Origin: Rickettsiales bacterium
Lineage (GTDB): Bacteria; Pseudomonadota; Alphaproteobacteria; Rickettsiales; Deianiraeaceae
Direction of reading: 5' to 3'
Length of the DNA: 51,673 nt
Assembly (NCBI GenBank): GCA_017444095.1
Contig: JAFSXM010000018.1
Span: 1 to 51,673, forward strand
Numbering within the stretch: the stretch's first letter is position 1; every line of letters begins with the position of its first letter. Under the pieces are notes generated by a model. That model had not been told where the DNA came from, searched no databases, and saw nothing but the letters and a program-made list of their open reading frames with translations. Made by a program: the position numbers and the translations under genes. This document shows positions 37,264 to 46,045 of this stretch, in pieces.

Positions 37264-37310
37264 AACCAAAAACAAACAGCAACCAGTAAATAAATCTACT
37301 GATTGCTGCT
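37264..37310 (-). terminator. intrinsic terminator of dnaK
   Basis: On the reverse strand CAGCAATCAGTA (37307-37296) pairs with TACTGGTTGCTG (37287-37276), giving 12 pairs with one G-U round an 8-base loop, followed by TTTGTTTTTGG. It begins about 35 bases after the dnaK stop codon. Confidence 0.85.
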
Positions 37311-37341
37311 TATTTAGTTATATCAATTATTCATTAACACT

Positions 37342-39243
37342 TTAATTCGCCTCCTTTGCACCTTCTGGTGTTCCATCTGTTGTGGATGAATTATTATCAC
37401 CATTAGAGCCGTTTGATGCAGAACCGTTATTTTGGTAGACTAATTTACCAATTTCCATTGCTTGATTTTCAAGATTTTCAACGGCATTTTTAATTCGTTG
37501 TAAATCTTCACCATCTTTGCAATCTTTGACCTCTTGAATTGCTTTTTCAACCTTTTCTTTTAAATCACCTGTTATCTTATCGGCATAATCTTTTAAAGAT
37601 TTTTCAGTCGAATAGATAAGCTGATCCGCTTTATTTCGTTGTTCAGCTAATTCTTTTAGCTCTTGGTCTTTTTGTGCATGAGCTTCGGCATCTTTTTTCA
37701 TATTTTCAATATCAGCACTACTCAAACCACCATCACTCTTAATCGTGATGTTTTGTTCTTTGCCAGTGCCTTTATCTTTTGCAGAGACATGCATAATACC
37801 ATTAGCGTCAACATCAAATGTAACCTCAATTTGTGGCATACCTCTTGGAGCTGGAGCTATACCATCAAGCTGAAATTCTCCCAATAGTTTGTTATCACGA
37901 GCCATTGTTCTTTCACCTTGATAAACTCTAATTCCAACGGTTTGCTGGTTATCCTCTGCTGTTGAGAATACTTGTGATTTTTTTGCAGGAATTGTTGTGT
38001 TCCTTTCTATAAGTTTCGTCATAACACCACCCATCGTCTCAATGCCAAGAGATAATGGGGTAACATCAAGTAAAACTATGTCTTTAACACTACTATCACC
38101 TTGCAAAACAGCAGCCTGTATGGCGGCACCCATAGCAACAGCCTCATCTGGATTTACACCTTTTGATGGCTCTTTACCAAAGAAATCTTGAACTGCCTTT
38201 TGAACGGCAGGCATTCTTGTCATACCACCAACAAGCAAAACCTCATCAATGTCTTTTGCACTCAATTTTGCATCAGCCAATGCTTTCTTACAAGGCTCAA
38301 TGGTTCTTTTAATTAAATCTTCCGTTAAAGCTTCAAACTTTGCTCTTGTAAGTTTTACATTTAAATGCTTTGGTCCTGTTGCATCTGCTGTAATATATGG
38401 CAAATTAACATCTACTTCCGTCGTTGATGACAATTCAATTTTTGTCTTTTCAGCAGTTTCCTTTAATCTTTGACAGGCAAGAGGGTCTTTTGATAAGTCA
38501 ATGGTTGGATTTTGTTTTTTGAATTCATCAATTAAATATTGCTGTATTCTTTGGTCAAAATCTTCACCACCAAGGAATGTATCACCATTTGTAGATACAA
38601 CTTCAAATACACCGCCTCCCATTTCAAGGATAGATATATCAAATGTACCACCACCGAGGTCAAATACAGCAATCTTCATGTCTTTACCTTTTTTGTCAAC
38701 ACCATAGGCAAGTGCAGCTGCTGTTGGCTCGTTAATAACTCTTAAAACATTCAAACCAGCAATTTTTCCTGCATCTTTTGTTGCTTGTCTTTGAGCATCA
38801 TTAAAGTAAGCAGGACATGTAATGACTGCATCTTTTACAGGTTCGCCATAATAGCTTTCTGCTGCTTCTTTCATTTTTGTTAAAACATAAGCACCGATTT
38901 GGCTTGGTGCATATTGTTTTCCTCTTGCCTCAATCCAAGCATCACCGTTAGAGGCACGAACGACTTTAAATGGAAATGTCTTTTTTGCATCATTTACCGC
39001 ACTATCATCATATCTTCTACCAATCAACCTTTTTGCAGAGAATATTGTATTCTCTGGATTCGTTACTGCTTGTCTTTTTGCAGGAGCACCTACAATAGGT
39101 TGATTTTTTTCATCAAATGCAACAAACGATGGTGTAATTCTTGCTCCTTCATTGTTTTCAAACACTTTCAAATTACCATCAATCATCGCCGAAACACAAG
39201 AGTATGTCGTACCCAAGTCAATACCAATTACTTTACCACTCAT
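37342..39243 (-). CDS. dnaK: chaperone protein DnaK (Hsp70)
   Basis: DnaK binds exposed hydrophobic segments of client proteins under ATP control with DnaJ and GrpE. The 633-aa product has [12 protein letters not shown] (phosphate-1 loop), [52 protein letters not shown], the linker [11 protein letters not shown] and a full substrate-binding domain and lid. The start is the ATG at 39243 (MSGKVIGID); the longer frame adds eight residues. The end is odd: a Ser/Asn/Gly-rich tail [18 protein letters not shown] ending GAKEAN replaces the usual acidic EEV-type terminus. dnaJ and grpE are not adjacent. A strong terminator follows. Confidence 0.97.
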   Translation of the reverse strand: MSGKVIGIDLGTTYSCVSAMIDGNLKVFENNEGARITPSFVAFDEKNQPIVGAPAKRQAVTNPENTIFSAKRLIGRRYDDSAVNDAKKTFPFKVVRASNGDAWIEARGKQYAPSQIGAYVLTKMKEAAESYYGEPVKDAVITCPAYFNDAQRQATKDAGKIAGLNVLRVINEPTAAALAYGVDKKGKDMKIAVFDLGGGTFDISILEMGGGVFEVVSTNGDTFLGGEDFDQRIQQYLIDEFKKQNPTIDLSKDPLACQRLKETAEKTKIELSSTTEVDVNLPYITADATGPKHLNVKLTRAKFEALTEDLIKRTIEPCKKALADAKLSAKDIDEVLLVGGMTRMPAVQKAVQDFFGKEPSKGVNPDEAVAMGAAIQAAVLQGDSSVKDIVLLDVTPLSLGIETMGGVMTKLIERNTTIPAKKSQVFSTAEDNQQTVGIRVYQGERTMARDNKLLGEFQLDGIAPAPRGMPQIEVTFDVDANGIMHVSAKDKGTGKEQNITIKSDGGLSSADIENMKKDAEAHAQKDQELKELAEQRNKADQLIYSTEKSLKDYADKITGDLKEKVEKAIQEVKDCKDGEDLQRIKNAVENLENQAMEIGKLVYQNNGSASNGSNGDNNSSTTDGTPEGAKEAN

Positions 39244-39387
39244 AACAAAAATCATTAAACATAACACACATCTGGTTTTACCATTTGTGTTTCACAAGGT
39301 TTTATCCCTGCATAAAGATAAATAGTTGGAATAAAAAAAATTCAAGATAAGTTTGAATAAAAAAAAAAAAAATATACAGTCACTATT

Positions 39388-39930
39388 ATGTATAACGAGT
39401 TTGATATTTTATCTAATGGAGAAATATCGTCATATGATATTTTATATTGTGATAATTATTACGAGCAAGTAGTCGAGAAACAAGAACTGAAATATAAGAA
39501 CAAACATATATTACTTTTAAACAAAATGTTTTCACATCTTAGCGAAATGCACAACAATAACGAAGCACTTTCACAATTAAATCTAATAGAGATAATGAAT
39601 GCTTTGGTATGTAAAGACAATAAAGGTAATATTAATGGCCATAGTATACTCTCGGAAATACAATTTAATAATGAAACAATTGATACACTCCAACGAAGTG
39701 ATGATAATTGTGCTATATTATTTATACTAAAAGACGAAAGTGGTAATAAAAAAGCTTATAGTTTTTATACCGACGGTACTGGAATAATAAATTATACCGA
39801 TGATTATAACAAAATAACAGAATTATTTCCAAAATCGCTAAATGAAATACCAAAACCCAAAGATCCAATAATTTGTTGCGGTCTAAATCTGTCTACTTGT
39901 TGCGGTGGTTGCTTCTCAAAGTGTTTTTGA
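39388..39930 (+). CDS. hypothetical protein with cysteine-cluster C-terminus
   Basis: Unknown 180-aa protein. An N-terminal acidic, Tyr-rich part and a helical segment (HILLLNKMFSHLSEMHNNNE) are followed by a small unit CAILFILKDESGNKKAYSFY-TDGTG that resembles the repeated unit in the gene at 28032. The last 18 residues, CCGLNLSTCCGGCFSKCF, hold six cysteines. A TATACA at 39373-39378 lies 9 bases before the ATG, with TTGAAT at 39353-39358 as a possible -35, so the mRNA may be near-leaderless. No signal peptide. It belongs to the scattered Cys-tailed group. Confidence 0.75.
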   Translation: MYNEFDILSNGEISSYDILYCDNYYEQVVEKQELKYKNKHILLLNKMFSHLSEMHNNNEALSQLNLIEIMNALVCKDNKGNINGHSILSEIQFNNETIDTLQRSDDNCAILFILKDESGNKKAYSFYTDGTGIINYTDDYNKITELFPKSLNEIPKPKDPIICCGLNLSTCCGGCFSKCF

Positions 39931-39994
39931 AAAAAATATTAATAACGAGATTAACTAAATACCATTTAAAGACTATTTCAAGTTTTTTTTGATA

Positions 39995-40014
39995 TTAATA
40001 ATAACTATTATTAA
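39995..40014. repeat. perfect AT-only inverted repeat
   Basis: TTAATAATA and TATTATTAA are separated by two bases, between the convergent genes ending at 39930 and 40022. It may act as a weak bidirectional terminator or be chance in AT-rich DNA. Confidence 0.4.
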
Positions 40015-40021
40015 CCAATAA

Positions 40022-40423
40022 CTATCTATTAACATTCAAAACATCATCCATCTTCTTGATTTGTTTAACATTTGAAAAGCCTAAATTTAGGCGATCTTTT
40101 GCCATTTGTTGTAGCTTTTGTGTGTTATATTTACGACTAAACTCTGCCTGAACGATGGCGAGTTTTCTATTTTCTTCAATAATATCTTTATCTATAACTC
40201 TTATTGCTAATCGTAAATCTCTTGTAGAGTTTTTAATGAAAAAAAATGTTCCAACATTGCCAAGTAATAAAAACATTAAAAAAATAACTAATCCAAATTG
40301 TAAAAAGCTATTGTAATCACTCATACTTTTGTGTTTTTTCAATGTAATTGTATTCTTTTCACTCACATTGTCAAATTTTACATTAGTATTATTGCGATAT
40401 GGCAAAATCATTTCACTTGGCAT
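40022..40423 (-). CDS. ftsL: FtsL-like cell division protein
   Basis: A bitopic membrane protein of 133 aa: a cytoplasmic N-terminus of about 40 residues, one membrane segment (FLQFGLVIFLMFLLLGNVGT), then a coiled coil and the hallmark region AEFSRKYNTQKLQQMAKDRL-NLGF. That region matches the alphaproteobacterial FtsL pattern (L-x-AE-x-x-x-L-x-x-P-x-RL-x-x-LA-x-x-x-LGL). FtsL joins FtsB and FtsQ in the divisome. An FtsB/DivIC relative is the alternative, but the RLQxLA-like motif favours FtsL. It is last in a three-gene unit with two small envelope proteins; mraW/rsmH and ftsI are absent nearby. Confidence 0.75.
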   Translation of the reverse strand: MPSEMILPYRNNTNVKFDNVSEKNTITLKKHKSMSDYNSFLQFGLVIFLMFLLLGNVGTFFFIKNSTRDLRLAIRVIDKDIIEENRKLAIVQAEFSRKYNTQKLQQMAKDRLNLGFSNVKQIKKMDDVLNVNR

Positions 40424-40437
40424 ATGTTGAAAACATA

Positions 40438-40782
40438 TTATTGTTTTTTAATATCAATATCGGTAACATTATCCACAAATACACCACCAAGATTTTTAAT
40501 CATCTCTTCGTAGTAAGAAAGCTTTTCATTGGCAATATTGACATTATGACCAATGATTGCCTTAAACCTTAAATTATTTTTAATTATTTTATCAAATTCA
40601 TCATTTTGAATTACTATATACCCCTCTCGTGCCTCACAATTTGGCATTTCTAATTTATATTTTTCAACAACCATTGGTTCCATTTTTAACACACTAATAT
40701 TCTTTTGTTCCACTTGGATTGTATGCTTTGCAGAACATCCTGCAAATAAACACAATAATATCAATGGTGCTGTTTTTGTCAT
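40438..40782 (-). CDS. small lipoprotein of unknown function
   Basis: A 114-aa product with a short lipoprotein signal (MTKTAPLILLCLFAGC, lipobox LFAGC, Cys at 16). The mature part has a mixed region and a C-terminal helical segment (NIANEKLSYYEEMIKNLGG). Its ATG overlaps the TAA of the upstream gene (TAATG), and ftsL starts 14 bases after its stop. No family is recognised. With the upstream membrane-anchored coiled-coil protein it could bridge inner and outer membranes, in the manner of phage two-component spanins, but there is no other phage gene here. Confidence 0.75.
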   Translation of the reverse strand: MTKTAPLILLCLFAGCSAKHTIQVEQKNISVLKMEPMVVEKYKLEMPNCEAREGYIVIQNDEFDKIIKNNLRFKAIIGHNVNIANEKLSYYEEMIKNLGGVFVDNVTDIDIKKQ

Positions 40783-41114
40783 TATAGGCTTTTTCTAAAC
40801 TCTTCAATTTTATCATTAGATATTTTTATATGGTCTATTTCATCAAAGTCTTTTACATATTCTTGCTGTTTCTTATGCAGGTGTTGTATAGTGCTTTGAT
40901 AAGTTAAGATTTGTTTTTTATATGTTTCTATTGTTAAATCTTTTTCTTGCAAATTTTTGCTATTTATTAAATTAACTTGCCTCAATTCATTTATATCATT
41001 CTTCAAACTAACAACATACACACACCCAACGGCAAGAATGGCAACAAACACCGCAATACAGCAAATAAGTGTATAAAATTTACCAAACATAATAGTTGTT
41101 ATAGCCAAAAACAT
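40782..41114 (-). CDS. small membrane protein with periplasmic coiled coil
   Basis: A 110-aa protein with one N-terminal membrane segment (FYTLICCIAVFVAILAVGCV) and a following coiled coil (NDINELRQVNLINSKNLQEK and onward to HLHKKQQEY). The start may be the ATG at 41114 or the internal MFGKFYTL at 41090, which begins closer to the membrane helix. Translation is coupled to the lipoprotein gene through a TAATG overlap. Its function is unknown; the operon with an FtsL-like gene suggests an envelope or division role. Confidence 0.7.
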   Translation of the reverse strand: MFLAITTIMFGKFYTLICCIAVFVAILAVGCVYVVSLKNDINELRQVNLINSKNLQEKDLTIETYKKQILTYQSTIQHLHKKQQEYVKDFDEIDHIKISNDKIEEFRKSL

Positions 41115-41192
41115 TAAGTATTTTAGATAAATAAAATCATCTTTTTGTTAATGGAAGACACTGATGACAAAATTATAATAGTTGGAAATCAT

Positions 41193-42170
41193 TTAATAGT
41201 TTAGCATCTGCAAAGCTTGTGCGACAATATCTTCTGTTTTAATTAAAGCCTCTTTTTCCAAGTTTGGTGAATATGGTAATGGTATATCAACAAGTGATAT
41301 TCTATGAGGTTCACAATCAAGGTAATCAAAACATTTCTCGTTAACGAGTGTTATAATTTCACTTGCGATACCTGCAAACTTCCAGCAATCTTCAACGACA
41401 AGTAATCTTCCTGTTTTTTTCACAGAATTTACTATCATTTCTTCATCAAGAGGACGAAGTGTTCTTAAATCTATAAAATCAACTTCAACACCTTTTTCAT
41501 TTAGTCCCTTGACTGCCTCGCTTGTTGCTTTCATTGAGTATGAATATGAAATAATCGTAATATCTTTGCCATCTTGCACTTTTCTTGCCTTACCTATTTC
41601 AACATACTCGTCTACATCATCAATTTCCATCTTCTCACCATAAAGCAATTCATTTTCAAGAAAAATAACGGGATTATCATTTACAATTGCAGATTTTAAT
41701 AAACCCTTCATATCCTGTGCAGTATATGGGGCTATAACAATTAAACCGGGAACATTGGAATACCAAGAAGCAAATGATTGTGAATGTTGAGCCCCAACAG
41801 CTCGTGAAACACCATTTGCACCACGGAATACAATGGGGCATTTTAGTTTGCCACCCGACATATACCGCCCTTTCCCAGCTGTGTTTATGATATGGTCTAC
41901 CGCCTGTAATGCAAAATTAAAGGTCATAAATTCAACAATTGGTCTTAATCCTTTATAAGCAGCTCCAATTGCCAAACCTGTAAAAGCATATTCTGTAATT
42001 GGTGTATCTATTACTCGTTTTTCTCCAAATTCAGCCAACATCCCTTGTGAAACTTTATAAGCCCCATTATATTGCGCCACCTCTTCTCCTAATAAGAAAA
42101 CATTTTCGTCTTTTCGCATTTCTTCGCTCATCGCCTCGCACAATGCTTCCCTAATTGTAATTATTCGCAT
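41193..42170 (-). CDS. pdhB: pyruvate dehydrogenase E1 component, beta subunit
   Basis: The beta subunit of the heterotetrameric E1, which decarboxylates pyruvate with thiamine diphosphate and passes the acetyl group to E2. Typical blocks are TIREALCEAMSEEM, GEEVAQYNGAYKVSQG, IDTPITEYAFTGLAIGAA, PIVFRGANG with AVGAQHSQSFASWY, and LRTLRPLDEEMI. Length 325 aa is normal, with no N-terminal lipoyl domain. It stands alone: pdhA, E2 and E3 genes are not adjacent, as in Rickettsiales with dispersed pdh genes. No Shine-Dalgarno sequence. Confidence 0.95.
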   Translation of the reverse strand: MRIITIREALCEAMSEEMRKDENVFLLGEEVAQYNGAYKVSQGMLAEFGEKRVIDTPITEYAFTGLAIGAAYKGLRPIVEFMTFNFALQAVDHIINTAGKGRYMSGGKLKCPIVFRGANGVSRAVGAQHSQSFASWYSNVPGLIVIAPYTAQDMKGLLKSAIVNDNPVIFLENELLYGEKMEIDDVDEYVEIGKARKVQDGKDITIISYSYSMKATSEAVKGLNEKGVEVDFIDLRTLRPLDEEMIVNSVKKTGRLLVVEDCWKFAGIASEIITLVNEKCFDYLDCEPHRISLVDIPLPYSPNLEKEALIKTEDIVAQALQMLNY

Positions 42171-42238
42171 AGTGCGATACTGATAAATTACTGGTTTTTA
42201 TTTGCAAATAGTAAAAATATAGCATTATAATACACAAA

Positions 42239-43600
42239 CTAATTGTTAATTAAATTGCCATTTTCTGCCAGCATATTCACATCCAAATCAGTAATACGGC
42301 CAAGATTATTCACATCACCTCTCATGTTGAAATTATTGAATGATGCTTGCAAGTTTTGTAATGCTTGTCCGAATTTAGTTCCAGCATTTGCTCCAATACC
42401 ACCAATAACTGTACCATCGTCGATACCTGTGCTAACAATATTATCATAACTCCTTTGCATATCTCGTTTATCGTCTTGCAATTTCTCATCATCTTTAATC
42501 CATGATTCTATAACCTTATCATCATCACCAACCGGTGAGCAACCAACACCAATACCTGCTATTGCAAGAATTCCAGCGGCTCCAAAACCTGCATACATAG
42601 CTTTTGTATATTGGCTGTCAGTAATTTTAACAAAATCTGGTGTACCATTTTGAAATCGTTTATATTTTGTAACATCATTCTTAATAATATCTTCGTTATT
42701 ATAGTCATATTTATATGTATCATTTCCAATCTTAACCATCTTCTCTAAGCCTGTCTTGTCGTAAACAATTACACCACCATCACTTGCAAAATAATTTGCC
42801 AAATAGTTATCTCCTTTATCAATTTTTATATATGTCGCATCGGCTGTCGATTTTGACATTAATGTGTCTGTTAATTTATCATACTGATAATATGTTGTTT
42901 TCTCGCCAGTAGTGACAGTAAATTCTTTTACACCACCATCATTTCTTAATTCTTTTATTGTTGATGTATCATTTCCTAATAATTGTTTTGCCAAATCATC
43001 AGTGAATGCATCATTGGATTTATGTTTGTTGGCACCATTAATTATATCTTCTTGCTTCCTCCATTCTGAATCAGTATTTTCTTCTATTTGCCTATCTCTG
43101 AGTTTATCTCTACTTTTTCCCCACAGAAACAATACACAACCAACTACCGTTATAGCCAACAATATAGCAGCGAGAATTAATAAAGTATTCCTTATTGTCT
43201 TTTTTTTGGCCTTTTGTTTTTTATATTCTTCAATCTTATCATATTGAGATTTTGTTAACATTTTACTCTTTAATTTTTGTTGCATAAGCATTTTAACAGC
43301 TTGCATTTTTTTTACTATAAGATTCTTCTTGTTTTCCATTTGCACTGCATCATTATTAATAATATTATAGAAATACCTTTCTACTTCATCACTAAGTGCA
43401 ATTTTCTGTTCAGCAAGCATTTGTGCTTGATCAATTTTCACTAAACATTGATACATCTGTTGCATAACTTCTTCTTTTAGCCTTTCGTGCTCCTCAACAC
43501 TATTAGAAAACCTAACATTTTTAGTTTGTAACATTTGTTTTATACGTTGCAATCTTGCCTGATATGCAACAGCTGCTTGTGCTTGTAAAGAACCAATCAT
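42239..43600 (-). CDS. hypothetical coiled-coil protein with two membrane segments
   Basis: No family is recognised in 453 aa. The N-terminal ~135 residues are charged helices likely to form coiled coils (RLKEEVMQQMYQCLVKIDQA). A membrane segment follows at about 137-160 (TLLILAAILLAITVVGCVLF). Next is a middle domain with repeated Tyr/Asp/Lys-rich strands (EKTTYYQYDKLTDTLMSKS, GVIVYDKTGLEKMVKIG). A second membrane segment lies near 333-353 (AMYAGFGAAGILAIAGIGVG). A polar C-terminus of about 100 residues completes it. With both ends cytoplasmic, the middle domain would be periplasmic (inference). Confidence 0.75.
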   Translation of the reverse strand: MIGSLQAQAAVAYQARLQRIKQMLQTKNVRFSNSVEEHERLKEEVMQQMYQCLVKIDQAQMLAEQKIALSDEVERYFYNIINNDAVQMENKKNLIVKKMQAVKMLMQQKLKSKMLTKSQYDKIEEYKKQKAKKKTIRNTLLILAAILLAITVVGCVLFLWGKSRDKLRDRQIEENTDSEWRKQEDIINGANKHKSNDAFTDDLAKQLLGNDTSTIKELRNDGGVKEFTVTTGEKTTYYQYDKLTDTLMSKSTADATYIKIDKGDNYLANYFASDGGVIVYDKTGLEKMVKIGNDTYKYDYNNEDIIKNDVTKYKRFQNGTPDFVKITDSQYTKAMYAGFGAAGILAIAGIGVGCSPVGDDDKVIESWIKDDEKLQDDKRDMQRSYDNIVSTGIDDGTVIGGIGANAGTKFGQALQNLQASFNNFNMRGDVNNLGRITDLDVNMLAENGNLINN

Positions 43601-43698
43601 ATAATAAACATTATTATCATAATAAAAAAAAATATTATATCAACAATTAATTTAAAAAGACTTGTTTTTTATAAAAAATCTTTCTCTTTCGAAAGAAA

Positions 43699-43771
43699 TG
43701 GGGAATAGCCAAGTGGTAAGGCAGCAGGTTCTGGTTCTGCCATTTCGTAGGTTCGAATCCTACTTCCCCAG
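43699..43771 (+). tRNA. tRNA-Gln(CTG)
   Basis: Acceptor TGGGGAA/TTCCCCA with discriminator G, D-arm AGCCAAGTGGTAAGGC typical of tRNA-Gln, anticodon stem GCAGG/TCTGC with loop TTCTGGT (anticodon CTG), and T-arm GTAGG-TTCGAAT-CCTAC. CCA is not encoded. A run of seven T follows three bases after the 3' end and may terminate transcription. Confidence 0.94.
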
Positions 43772-43860
43772 CGGTTTTTTTATTTCTAAACTTCAAACTA
43801 AGAAATATACAGATAGAAGTATTACAATATAATTATTACAAATACAATATTTTGTTAATG

Positions 43861-44718
43861 TTATGATTTATTAAATTTTGAATGTTTTTTATTTTTAAAT
43901 TTCTTATTTACATTCTTTATACCATTTTTCAATCTTCCTTTCACATAAGTATTTGTTTTCTTCATAGCACTCTTGGCATTTTTGATATGTTTTTGTCTTA
44001 TTTCAACATAATGTTCGTGTCGCTGTCTTCGTTTTTCAGCCTTTAAAAGTTTTATATCTATACCTGTACTTCTGCTAATTTCATACATTTCTCGTTTATC
44101 TTTTTTAGTGCGAATAATTATTTTAATAATAATCTTAGTTGCAATGTAAAGAACTAAAAAAGCAATACATACAATCATAAAATTACTCAATGCAGTTTGC
44201 ACCAATTTTTCACTACTTCCAAAGAAATATCCAATCAACAACATACCTGTCGAGAATATAAACCCACCAAGTGCATTATAAAATATAAACTGCTTAATAG
44301 GCATTTTTGCCATACCGGCTGGTATTGTAATAATATGTTTAAATGCTGGTATTGGAACAAATCTGCCGGTAAACATAAGTAATCTTCCATGTGTTAAAAA
44401 TTTGTTTTCCAATTTTCTTAAAGTATCTGGATTGATATGAAGATATTTTGAATATTTATAAATAAATTTTCTACCAAGAAAATATGCAAAATAGTAATTA
44501 ACCACACAACCAACAACTATTCCAGTTGTGGCAGATAGCATTAACAATGGTAAACTCTTTTGCCCTAAGAATGCATAATAGCCCATAGGAATAATTATTG
44601 TTTCAACTGGAATAATCACAGGCAAACAAGTACTTTCCAATGCGGAAAAAATTGCCAAATGGATATAATTTAATTCTCCAATAAATTTTAGTAATTCCAA
44701 TACAAATTCCTTAATCAT
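43861..44718 (-). CDS. DedA-family membrane protein
   Basis: DedA proteins are inner-membrane transporters; some flip undecaprenyl phosphate or phospholipids. The family core is present: ESTCLPVIIPVETIIIPMGY near the N-terminus, GIVVGCVVNYYFAYFLGRKF, GRLLMFTGRFVPIPAFKHII-TIPAGMAKM and two late membrane helices. The last ~80 residues form an unusually long, very basic cytoplasmic tail (RQRHEHYVEIRQKHIKNAKS and on, ending in Lys/Asn/Phe repeats). The next gene upstream, a DMT permease, is transcribed the same way and ends 24 bases before it, so the two may be co-transcribed. Confidence 0.9.
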   Translation of the reverse strand: MIKEFVLELLKFIGELNYIHLAIFSALESTCLPVIIPVETIIIPMGYYAFLGQKSLPLLMLSATTGIVVGCVVNYYFAYFLGRKFIYKYSKYLHINPDTLRKLENKFLTHGRLLMFTGRFVPIPAFKHIITIPAGMAKMPIKQFIFYNALGGFIFSTGMLLIGYFFGSSEKLVQTALSNFMIVCIAFLVLYIATKIIIKIIIRTKKDKREMYEISRSTGIDIKLLKAEKRRQRHEHYVEIRQKHIKNAKSAMKKTNTYVKGRLKNGIKNVNKKFKNKKHSKFNKS

Positions 44719-44742
44719 ATAAATTAAAATAAACGAGTTTTA

Positions 44743-45762
44743 CTATTCCTGATTTGGAATATTTTTATTCTGCTCTTGGACTTTTTCAAGAGTATTTTTA
44801 TCAAAAAGTTTATCACTGATACCTTTCCTTTCCTGTTTAGCCTTTCTTTCAAGTGCATGAAATCTTACAATAGCAACAGCGATGATTGCCATACCAATTA
44901 ACTTTGTTGTTGTTGGGACTTCTGACGCTAAGAAATACATCAAAATACATGCAAAAATTGGCTTTGAAAAACCACAGAACTCCAATGCTACAACAGATGA
45001 TGCTTTCCTTACACCAGTTATGACGAAAACATGCCTCATAAAACAACACAAGGAAATTACCCAAACCAATGGGTTTAGCAATAATTTCAATGAGAATGTC
45101 CCTCTTATAAAGAGTAAAACTAATGCATAGATAAAAAATATCATTATTTCCGCCATTACAGCTTGCAGGGTGTGGTCTCGTTTTCTACAATAATACCTCA
45201 TTGTAATTTGTCCAAATGAGACAATAAATATATAAAATATTAAATAATGTATATATCCAAACGACCATCCGCCACCGGATAATTTTTGCAAATTGACAAG
45301 TGCAAAGCCTAATACAGACAGCAAACCATATTTAAGGTAAGATAACTTTAACTTTTCATTTAATAAAAATATAGCCAATACCCAAACCATAAACGGCACA
45401 ACCATACTGCTTATTGTAATGGTAGTTACAGGAACAAAGCCAAGTAAATATGTCTTGTATATTGAGGCTATAACTGGAAAAAAGAAGAGTAAAAACTGGA
45501 CTATTTCTTGCTTGCCTTTGAATGTTGAAATGACACTAAATTGAACCTTACCTCTTAGTTTTTGTATATTATACAAAATACTAAATAAAAACATATTGAT
45601 TAAATTATTGTGTAAAAAAATATCCATTATCAATGTTCCTTCATCAAGAACGATTAAACCATTTTTTACAAAATAAACACAGAGACAATTGGATAGGACA
45701 CTGAAAAAGGCTGCGGTTAAATATGCAATCATTGCTAACCACACTGACTGAAAAAATAACAT
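44743..45762 (-). CDS. DMT-superfamily (EamA-type) permease
   Basis: About ten hydrophobic segments in two halves, each resembling an EamA unit. The first half ends with SMVVPFMVWVLAIFLLNEKL, which fits the family's 'P-x-x-x-x-[IL]-x-x-x-x-x-x-E-x-[LI]' end, and the second ends FSKPIFACILMYFLASEVP. A polar tail of about 45 residues follows. Substrates of DMT exporters/importers range from amino acids to nucleotides and S-adenosylmethionine; obligate intracellular bacteria often carry several. The substrate cannot be read from the sequence. Confidence 0.82.
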   Translation of the reverse strand: MLFFQSVWLAMIAYLTAAFFSVLSNCLCVYFVKNGLIVLDEGTLIMDIFLHNNLINMFLFSILYNIQKLRGKVQFSVISTFKGKQEIVQFLLFFFPVIASIYKTYLLGFVPVTTITISSMVVPFMVWVLAIFLLNEKLKLSYLKYGLLSVLGFALVNLQKLSGGGWSFGYIHYLIFYIFIVSFGQITMRYYCRKRDHTLQAVMAEIMIFFIYALVLLFIRGTFSLKLLLNPLVWVISLCCFMRHVFVITGVRKASSVVALEFCGFSKPIFACILMYFLASEVPTTTKLIGMAIIAVAIVRFHALERKAKQERKGISDKLFDKNTLEKVQEQNKNIPNQE

Positions 45763-45916
45763 TCATTATTGTCAAGAAAAAACAAAACCATTCACAAAAT
45801 ATCAATATCGTGATTTTGATAAATAATATCCACAATGTAGAAAAATATACTAAAAAAAGGCAATCTATCCAAATCTTTCTTGCAAATTATTTTTATTTTA
45901 TTGTCCTCTATATGTA

Positions 45917-45989
45917 GGGCATGTAGCTCAGCTGGTAGAGCAGTTGACTTTTAATCAATTGGTCGAGGGTTCGAATCCCTCCGTGCCCA
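45917..45989 (+). tRNA. tRNA-Lys(TTT)
   Basis: Acceptor GGGCATG/CGTGCCC with discriminator A, D-arm GCTCAGCTGGTAGAGC, anticodon loop CTTTTAA (anticodon TTT) on stem TTGA/TCAA, and T-arm GAGGG-TTCGAAT-CCCTC. CCA is not encoded. Confidence 0.96.
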
Positions 45990-46045
45990 CTTATTTATTA
46001 GTAATAATTAATATTTCTTAAATACTATTTACTTTGCATTAGTTT

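Noticed and set aside
39244..39310. Heat-shock (sigma-32) promoter upstream of dnaK (CTTGTG then CCAGATGT)
   Set aside because: The spacing is too long and the -10 matches poorly; not supportable by eye.
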